Shown: positions 5,778 through 10,559 of the stretch, one piece after another
How the letters are laid out: each line of letters begins with the position of its first letter
How positions within the stretch are numbered: the first letter of the stretch is position 1
NCBI GenBank assembly: GCA_905235775.1
Contig: CAJOMY010000090.1
Coordinates: forward strand, 1 to 10,559
Direction: 5' to 3'
Source of the DNA: an uncultured Bacteroidales bacterium
GTDB taxonomy: Bacteria > Bacteroidota > Bacteroidia > Bacteroidales > UBA932
DNA: 10,559 nt
The notes under the pieces: model-generated
The model's database searches: none
Told to the model about the DNA's origin: nothing
Seen by the model: the letters and a program-made list of their open reading frames with translations, nothing else
Program-made: the position numbers and the translations under genes

Positions 5778-7700
5778 CTAAAGTTCCCCGTCCTGTCGCT
5801 CCGTGACGAAAGCGAAGAAGCGGGCGATCTCCTTCCTGTCCTGGAAGCGGGCGATGTAGGCCAGGTCGCACAGGTCGTCGGACAAGGCCGCCGGGACGCG
5901 CTCGGCCATGCAGATTTCGCTGCGGTAGAGATGCAGAATCTCATCGTGGCCGTGCTTGTACCGGTAGCCGTCGCGGCGGCCGGCGTAGGCGCAGTAGTAC
6001 TGGTCGCCCTGCGGCTTGCGGGCCTGGTCGAAGACCACCATGTCGGCCCATATCTGGAACACGTCGGTGTCATGGGCGAAGTTCATCATGTCGGGGGTAT
6101 AGCCCCCGGGCGGCCGCATATTGACCTCCAGGCCCACGTAGTCTCCTTTCTTGCCGAGGCCCTCGCGGTCGCGGTCCAGCTGGAAGAACTCCAGATGCAC
6201 GAAGCGGCTCCGGACGTCAAAGGCCTTGACCGTGCGGCGGCCGATGGCGGCCAGCTTGGGAGGAACGGTCTTGCCGGCCCAGTAGCAGGTCTCCAGCCGG
6301 TCGTGGAGAATATCCATGATGGGGGTCGGGAAGACGCTGTTGTTCTCGAAGACGGGTTCGCCCCGGGCGTCGATGATGGCGTCGTAGCTCACCAGCAGGC
6401 CGGTGATGAATTCTTCGATGACGAAGCGCCCAGCGTCGTCCGGGTGGGCGGCGAACCAGGCGTCCAGCTCCCGGGCGTCATGGATTTTGGTCGTCCCCGA
6501 CGCGCCCATCCCGTTGTCGGGCTTGGCAATGAGGGGGTAGCCGGTCTTCTTCGCGAAGCCTTTTGCCCTGGCGAGCCCTTCCGAGCCCTGGATCTGGCGC
6601 GCGGTCGGAATGCCGCCGGCGGCGTAGAACTTCTTCATCTCGGATTTGTTGCGGAAGGCGCCCACGCCATCGCTCCGGATACCCGTCGTGACGTTGAAGT
6701 CGGTACGCAAGCGGGCGTCCTGCTCCAACCAGTACTCGTTGTTGGATTCGATCCAGTCGATCTTGCCATACTTGTGGGAGAACCAGGCCACGGCGCGATA
6801 CACTTCGCCGTAGTCTTCGAGGTTGTTGACCTTGTAATATTCGGTCAGGGTGCCGCGCAACTCATCGTTGAGCTGCTCGTACGGCGCGTCCGCGATGCCG
6901 AGCACGTTGGCGCCGTTCACGCGCAGTCCCGCGCAGAAATGGCTGTAGGTCTGCGGGAAATGCGGGGAAATAAAAATAACGTTCATAAAGGTGTAGATCT
7001 GGTTTTCGGCAGAGATCTGCCGCATTTGTCCGTTCGAAATCTCCCAGGCCAGGCCGTGAAGCGTCTCGCGGCCGTCCTTCGAGAGAATGTAGCCCCCGTC
7101 GGGGAAGGTGTAGAAGGCGTGGCGCCAGCTCTCCGGGAAGATGATGTCCTCGAAGAGGCGCCGCCCGTCCAGGATATGGTCACGCACCTGGTCGTAGTGC
7201 GGTACCAGCTGGCGCGTGGTCAGGCCCAGTCCCTCCAGCCAGCGGGGGTACGCCGGGTCGATGCTCTCGCCCGGAAGTTCCGGATGGGAAAACACGCGCT
7301 CCGCGCAATTCATGGAGCCCGCGCTGCAGCCCATCACCAGCCCGTCAAAATCCCGCAGAAGGTCCTTGAGGCCGATCTCGTGCAGGAAACGGTTCTGCGT
7401 GGGCACGTGGCCGCCGCAGAGGACAATCCAGTCCGCCCCGCGTACGAGTTCCTGCGTCCGGTCGGCATTGCGCCGGTCGAGCATCGTCACGCCGGAGGGC
7501 GTGATGCCGGAGTTTCGGATGCAGGCCGTCATGGATTCGAGGACGTAGTCCGTGAACTGGCGGTCGTCGGGCGCGGCGCTTACCAGCAGCACCCGGGGAG
7601 ATAAAGGCAGGGCTGCCTGCACAGCGGCAAGCAGCCCGTTGTCTTCGGTAATATGATCCTCCCCGAAACGGGTCGGACTCCCTGTCAGGATCAGTGTCAA
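5778..7700 (-). CDS. Fusion of S51 peptidase (dipeptidase E/cyanophycinase-like) and ATP-grasp ligase
   Basis: 640 aa in two complete halves. Residues 1-238 look like an S51 serine peptidase: CGGHVPTQNRFL (95-106), the nucleophile elbow GCSAGSM with Ser126, and PHYD with His168 as the likely catalytic His. S51 members cleave Asp-containing or isoaspartyl dipeptides and cyanophycin. Residues 239-640 are a full ATP-grasp enzyme: start MNVIFISPHFP, Gly-rich loop AKPDNGMGASGT (392-403), VIEEF (427-431), HLEFF (502-506) and metal-binding GLEVNMRPPGG (E525, N527). This fold forms amide or peptide bonds with ATP; the MRPPGG variant recalls L-amino-acid/dipeptide ligases. There is essentially no linker, and Met239 (ATG at 6984-6986) could be a separate start. 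The annotated start is TTG overlapping the EF-G2 stop (TTGA); a later Met would lose the first beta-strand. No signal peptide, so cytosolic. The substrate is unknown. Confidence 0.75.
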   Translation of the reverse strand: MTLILTGSPTRFGEDHITEDNGLLAAVQAALPLSPRVLLVSAAPDDRQFTDYVLESMTACIRNSGITPSGVTMLDRRNADRTQELVRGADWIVLCGGHVPTQNRFLHEIGLKDLLRDFDGLVMGCSAGSMNCAERVFSHPELPGESIDPAYPRWLEGLGLTTRQLVPHYDQVRDHILDGRRLFEDIIFPESWRHAFYTFPDGGYILSKDGRETLHGLAWEISNGQMRQISAENQIYTFMNVIFISPHFPQTYSHFCAGLRVNGANVLGIADAPYEQLNDELRGTLTEYYKVNNLEDYGEVYRAVAWFSHKYGKIDWIESNNEYWLEQDARLRTDFNVTTGIRSDGVGAFRNKSEMKKFYAAGGIPTARQIQGSEGLARAKGFAKKTGYPLIAKPDNGMGASGTTKIHDARELDAWFAAHPDDAGRFVIEEFITGLLVSYDAIIDARGEPVFENNSVFPTPIMDILHDRLETCYWAGKTVPPKLAAIGRRTVKAFDVRSRFVHLEFFQLDRDREGLGKKGDYVGLEVNMRPPGGYTPDMMNFAHDTDVFQIWADMVVFDQARKPQGDQYYCAYAGRRDGYRYKHGHDEILHLYRSEICMAERVPAALSDDLCDLAYIARFQDRKEIARFFAFVTERQDGEL

Positions 7701-9856
7701 TCCTCGTCCTTCTCGGCGGCGGCGTAGTCCGCGAGAAGCTTGGTCTGGACGTCGCCCGGGACCGGCTGGTAGTCAGCGAAGTCCATCGTGAAGGTGGCGG
7801 AGCCGGCGGTCAGGGAGCTCAGCGTGGTGGAGTAGGAAGACATCTCCTTGAGGGGCACCTTGGCGGTGAGCTTCTCATAGCCGCTCTCGGAGGTCATGCC
7901 AAGGATCATGCCTCGGCGTCCTTGCATATCGGACATGACGTCACCAAGTTTCTCAGACGGAACGAATACTTCGACGTCGTAGATAGGCTCAAGAATCTTA
8001 GGACCGGCCTGTTTGAATGCCTGGCTGAAGGCGTTGCGGCCTGCGAGCATGAAGGAGAGTTCGTTGCTATCAACGGGGTGCATCTTACCATCATAGACGA
8101 TGACGCGCACGTCGCGGGCGTAAGAACCTGTGAGGGGTCCCTGTTCCATCTTTGACATTACGCCTTTGAGAATGGCGGGCATGAAGCGGGCATCGATGGC
8201 ACCACCGACGACGCTGTTGATGAATACGAGTTTGCCGCCCCATTCCAGGTCGATGACGTCCTCGCTCTTGGCGTTGATGCGGAATTCCTGACCTCCGAAC
8301 TTGTAAACTTCCTGAACGGGTGCTCCATCGGTGTAAGGCTCGACGATGAGATGCACCTCACCGAACTGGCCGGCACCGCCCGACTGCTTCTTGTGACGAT
8401 AGTCAGCGCGTGCGGCTTTTGTGATGGTCTCGCGGTAGGGGATGCGGGGCTCGTCGTAGGCAATCATGAGCTTCTCGTTGTTTTCCATGCGCCATTTCAG
8501 TGTGCGGAGGTGGAACTCGCCCTGTCCCTTGACGAGGATCTGGCGCAACTCCTTGCTCTGCTCAACGACCCATGTGGGATCTTCCTGGCTCATGCGCTGA
8601 AGTATGCTCATCATCTTCTCCGTCTCGCTCTCGTTCTGGGCGCGAATGGCGCGGATGTACTTTGGCTCGGGGTACTGAATGAAGTTGAAGCTGTGGTCAC
8701 ATCCGGGTGCGTTGAGGGTGTTGCCAGTCTTGACATCTTTCAGTTTTACGGCGCAACCTATGTCGCCGGCGACGAGTTCTTCCACCTTGATGCGGTTGGC
8801 ACCAGCGGCGCAGAAGAGCTGTGCCATGCGCTCCTTGGAGCCGCGGTCGGCATTGTTGAGGTCATCGCCTTCGTGCACCTTTCCGCTCATCACTTTGAAG
8901 TAGCACACCTGTCCGATGTGGGGTTCCATGGAGGTCTTGAAGAAATAGAGGCTGGTGGGTGCGTTCACATCCGGTGCTACGGCCTCGCCTCTCGTGTTGA
9001 CGACCTGGGGCATCTCATCGACGAAGGGAACCACGTTGCCGAGGAATTCCATGAGCCGGCGCACGCCCATATCCTTGGAAGCGCAGACGCAGAAGACGGG
9101 GAACATGCCTCGTGAAGCCAATCCCTTGCGAATGCCTTCGCGCATCTCGTCCTCGGTGAGGTCTTCGCTCTCGAAGAACTTCTCCATCAGCGTCTCGTCA
9201 TGCTCTGCGGCAGCCTCAATGAGGGTCTTGTGCATTTCAGAGGCTTTGTCTAACTGGTCAGCGGGAATGTCCTCAATGATGGGCGCACCTCCCTCTGGCT
9301 TCCAAGAGTATTTCTTCATGAGCAGAACGTCGATGACGCTGTTGAAGTCCGGCCCGGTCTTGATGGGGTATTGAATGGGCACTACTTTCGAACCGTATGC
9401 AGTGGTGAGCTGTTCGAGCACCTGATCGTAATCGCAGTTCTCGGCATCAAGCTGGTTGACAAGGAAGATGACGGGCTTGTTCAGCTTTTCCGTCAGGCGG
9501 AAGTGATTCTGTGTGCCTACCTCAATACCATATTGGCCGTTAATGAGAATGATGGTGGTGTCTGTCACGCCCATGGCCGTCATGGCGGCACCGACGAAGT
9601 CATCACTGCCCGGGCAGTCGATGATATTGAGCTTCTTGCCGTTCCACTCGCAGTGGAAAACGGTTGAGAACACGCTGTAGCCGTATTCCTGTTCGACGGG
9701 GAAGTAGTCGCTGACTGTGTTCTTCATTGAGATACGTCCGCGTCGGCTGATGATGCCGCTCTCATAGAGGAGTGCTTCGGTGAGGGTTGTTTTTCCCGCA
9801 CCGTCATTACCAAGCAGGGCAATGTTCTTGATTTCTTGCGTCTGGTAAGTTTTCAT
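7697..9856 (-). CDS. fusA2: EF-G paralogue (EF-G2 type) with altered GTPase motifs
   Basis: 718 aa from the ATG at 9856 (MKTYQTQEIKNIALLG). A TTG 48 bases upstream would add an unlikely tail. The full EF-G layout is present: G domain, domain II, III, IV (SGGAGQFGEVHLIVEP, GGKLVFINSVVGGAI) and V (EPIYDVEVFVPSEKLGDV, GRRGMILGM). G1 is intact (GNDGAGKTT, 16-24). G3 is DCPGSDDF (80-87) instead of DTPGHVDF, so the catalytic His is Ser84. G4 is NQLD (134-137) instead of NKxD. Switch I carries EYGYSV where ERGITI is expected. Known biology: Bacteroides EF-G2 is a paralogue without GTPase activity that supports slow translocation during carbon starvation and gut colonisation. These changes match that type and not canonical EF-G. 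The stop overlaps the TTG of the next gene. The last 65 or so codons are far more GC-rich than the rest. Confidence 0.88.
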   Translation of the reverse strand: MKTYQTQEIKNIALLGNDGAGKTTLTEALLYESGIISRRGRISMKNTVSDYFPVEQEYGYSVFSTVFHCEWNGKKLNIIDCPGSDDFVGAAMTAMGVTDTTIILINGQYGIEVGTQNHFRLTEKLNKPVIFLVNQLDAENCDYDQVLEQLTTAYGSKVVPIQYPIKTGPDFNSVIDVLLMKKYSWKPEGGAPIIEDIPADQLDKASEMHKTLIEAAAEHDETLMEKFFESEDLTEDEMREGIRKGLASRGMFPVFCVCASKDMGVRRLMEFLGNVVPFVDEMPQVVNTRGEAVAPDVNAPTSLYFFKTSMEPHIGQVCYFKVMSGKVHEGDDLNNADRGSKERMAQLFCAAGANRIKVEELVAGDIGCAVKLKDVKTGNTLNAPGCDHSFNFIQYPEPKYIRAIRAQNESETEKMMSILQRMSQEDPTWVVEQSKELRQILVKGQGEFHLRTLKWRMENNEKLMIAYDEPRIPYRETITKAARADYRHKKQSGGAGQFGEVHLIVEPYTDGAPVQEVYKFGGQEFRINAKSEDVIDLEWGGKLVFINSVVGGAIDARFMPAILKGVMSKMEQGPLTGSYARDVRVIVYDGKMHPVDSNELSFMLAGRNAFSQAFKQAGPKILEPIYDVEVFVPSEKLGDVMSDMQGRRGMILGMTSESGYEKLTAKVPLKEMSSYSTTLSSLTAGSATFTMDFADYQPVPGDVQTKLLADYAAAEKDED

Positions 9857-9910
9857 AATGGTAAAATGATATTTTTGAATAAAAATGTTAGTTTCGGGCT
9901 GCAAGTTAGT

Positions 9911-9934
9911 GATTATTCGTTAAACGAAAGAATC
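9911..9934. promoter_or_regulatory. Dyad between divergent fusA2 and hemW genes, candidate operator
   Basis: TTCGTT-A-AACGAA (9916-9928) is a perfect 13-base palindrome. Outer GATT (9911-9914) and AATC (9931-9934) extend the symmetry imperfectly to 24 bases. It lies about 55 bases before the fusA2 start and about 50 bases before the hemW -7 element, a suitable place for a shared regulator. It is not followed by a clean T run, so a terminator is less likely. Confidence 0.35.
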
Positions 9935-9982
9935 TTCGTGTAAGTTTTTTTTCTGAACGCCTAATAATTTTGGTTTTTGAGC

Positions 9983-9990
9983 TATCTTTG
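9983..9990 (+). promoter_or_regulatory. -7 element (TATCTTTG) of the hemW-like gene
   Basis: TATCTTTG matches TAnnTTTG exactly and lies 30 bases before the ATG at 10021, giving an expected leader of about 25 bases. No TTTG box is found 19-21 bases upstream; T-rich TTTTG sequences occur closer in. Confidence 0.55.
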
Positions 9991-10020
9991 CCGCATCAAC
10001 GGTGAATCAAGACTTTCAAT

Positions 10021-10559
10021 ATGGCTGGAATATATGTGCACGTACCCTTCTGTCAGTCTCGTTGCATCTATTGTGATTTCTACTCGACCACTTATGGCGA
10101 AGCCGAGAGAGCGTCATACGTCCGTGCACTGTGCAGGGAGATAGAGGCGCCATTGCCGGTTCGGGAGGAAATGCGATGCGTGGAGACTGTCTATCTTGGT
10201 GGCGGAACACCTTCTCAGCTCTCGTCGGAACAGTTGTCGCAGGTGCTCAGTATGATTCGCGGGCGTTTTGATGTGAAGCCAGATGCGGAGCTGACCCTCG
10301 AAATGAATCCTGATGATGTCTCTGCAGAACGGGCTGAGTTTGTAGCCAGTCATTTCAACCGTGTGTCTCTCGGCATTCAGACTTTCGATGATCCGATGCT
10401 TCGCTGGTTGCGTCGTCGCCATGATGGCGGTGCGGCCATACGCGCCGTGAAGCGTCTTCAGCAGGCGGGCGTGGACAATATCAGCATAGACCTGATTTAT
10501 GGTATGCCCAGCCAGACGCTCCGGCAGTGGGAACATGATCTCGATGTGGCCTGTTCGTT
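10021..10559 (+). CDS. hemW: HemW-like radical SAM protein, N-terminal part (runs off the window)
   Basis: 179 codons are seen and no stop is reached. The N-terminus MAGIYVHVPFCQSRCIYCDF carries the radical SAM cluster motif CxxxCxxC (C11, C15, C18) in the form typical of HemW/HemN-like proteins. Other family marks follow: GGGTPS (60-65, SAM binding), LEMNPDD (93-99), RVSLGIQTF (114-122), RRRHD (131-135) and SIDLIYGMP (155-163). HemW is a heme-binding chaperone long misannotated as oxygen-independent coproporphyrinogen III oxidase. True HemN has a longer N-terminus before the cluster, and the absence of that extension favours HemW. It is divergent from fusA2 with 164 bases between the starts, and it uses moderate-GC codons like most of fusA2. 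Confidence 0.88.
   Translation, partial: MAGIYVHVPFCQSRCIYCDFYSTTYGEAERASYVRALCREIEAPLPVREEMRCVETVYLGGGTPSQLSSEQLSQVLSMIRGRFDVKPDAELTLEMNPDDVSAERAEFVASHFNRVSLGIQTFDDPMLRWLRRRHDGGAAIRAVKRLQQAGVDNISIDLIYGMPSQTLRQWEHDLDVACS

Noticed and set aside
5931..7604. Long plus-strand open frame opposite the S51/ATP-grasp gene
   Set aside because: No domain motifs, composition of an antisense shadow; the minus strand carries catalytic motifs.
8351..9115. Plus-strand open frame opposite fusA2
   Set aside because: Complement of conserved EF-G codons; hydrophobic-looking stretches arise from the antisense of acidic and basic codons.
9857..9904. TTG start extending fusA2 by 16 residues
   Set aside because: The EF-G2 family begins at MKxYQTxEIKNIALLG, and the added residues look like translated leader DNA.
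1..10559. CRISPR arrays, tRNA or rRNA genes, intact insertion sequences
   Set aside because: No regularly spaced repeats, cloverleaf with CCA-type end, rRNA-like stretch or transposase motif was found on either strand.

Overview
The window looks like a chromosomal segment of a Bacteroidota (order Bacteroidales) genome, probably a gut or rumen type. The reasons are: several TAnnTTTG-type -7 promoter elements; mostly absent Shine-Dalgarno sequences; an EF-G2-type elongation factor with a non-histidine G3 motif; an ECF sigma factor beside an anti-sigma protein fused to an outer-membrane barrel; and a TPR lipoprotein of the common Bacteroidales kind. All family calls come from reading motifs by eye; no database search was possible.

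Layout. 1-391 (-) is the N-terminal part of a TPR lipoprotein. 392-876 has no intact gene: it holds a decayed DUF4160 gene and a possible scrap of a beta-barrel gene. 877-1419 (-) is an orphan lipoprotein with its own textbook Bacteroidales promoter, placed inside the 3' end of the next gene. 1470-3259 (-) is a sigma/anti-sigma pair: an ECF sigma factor with an apparent frameshift near its N-terminus, followed by a protein predicted to span both membranes (cytoplasmic N-terminus, one inner-membrane helix, long disordered periplasmic linker, C-terminal outer-membrane barrel). The linker carries two repeat-like DNA segments.

3410-5653 (-) is a two-gene secreted carbohydrate module: a beta-sandwich accessory protein, then a GH43-like enzyme with a ricin-type C-terminus. 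It is bounded by intrinsic terminators at 3306-3338 and 5710-5747. 5778-7700 (-) encodes an unusual fusion of an S51 (dipeptidase E/cyanophycinase-like) domain to a complete ATP-grasp ligase; its TTG start overlaps the stop of the EF-G2 gene (7697-9856, -). Divergent from EF-G2 is the start of a HemW-like radical SAM gene (10021 onward, +), which runs off the window.

Base composition is not uniform. hemW and most of EF-G2 use moderate-GC codons; the last 65 or so codons of EF-G2 and everything leftward to about 1470 are GC-rich; the left 1.4 kb is moderate again. The switch inside EF-G2 suggests either recombination/transfer or a chimeric assembly join. Several genes may act in envelope or nutrient response (sigma/anti-sigma, GH43 module, EF-G2), but the sequence shows no direct regulatory link among them.
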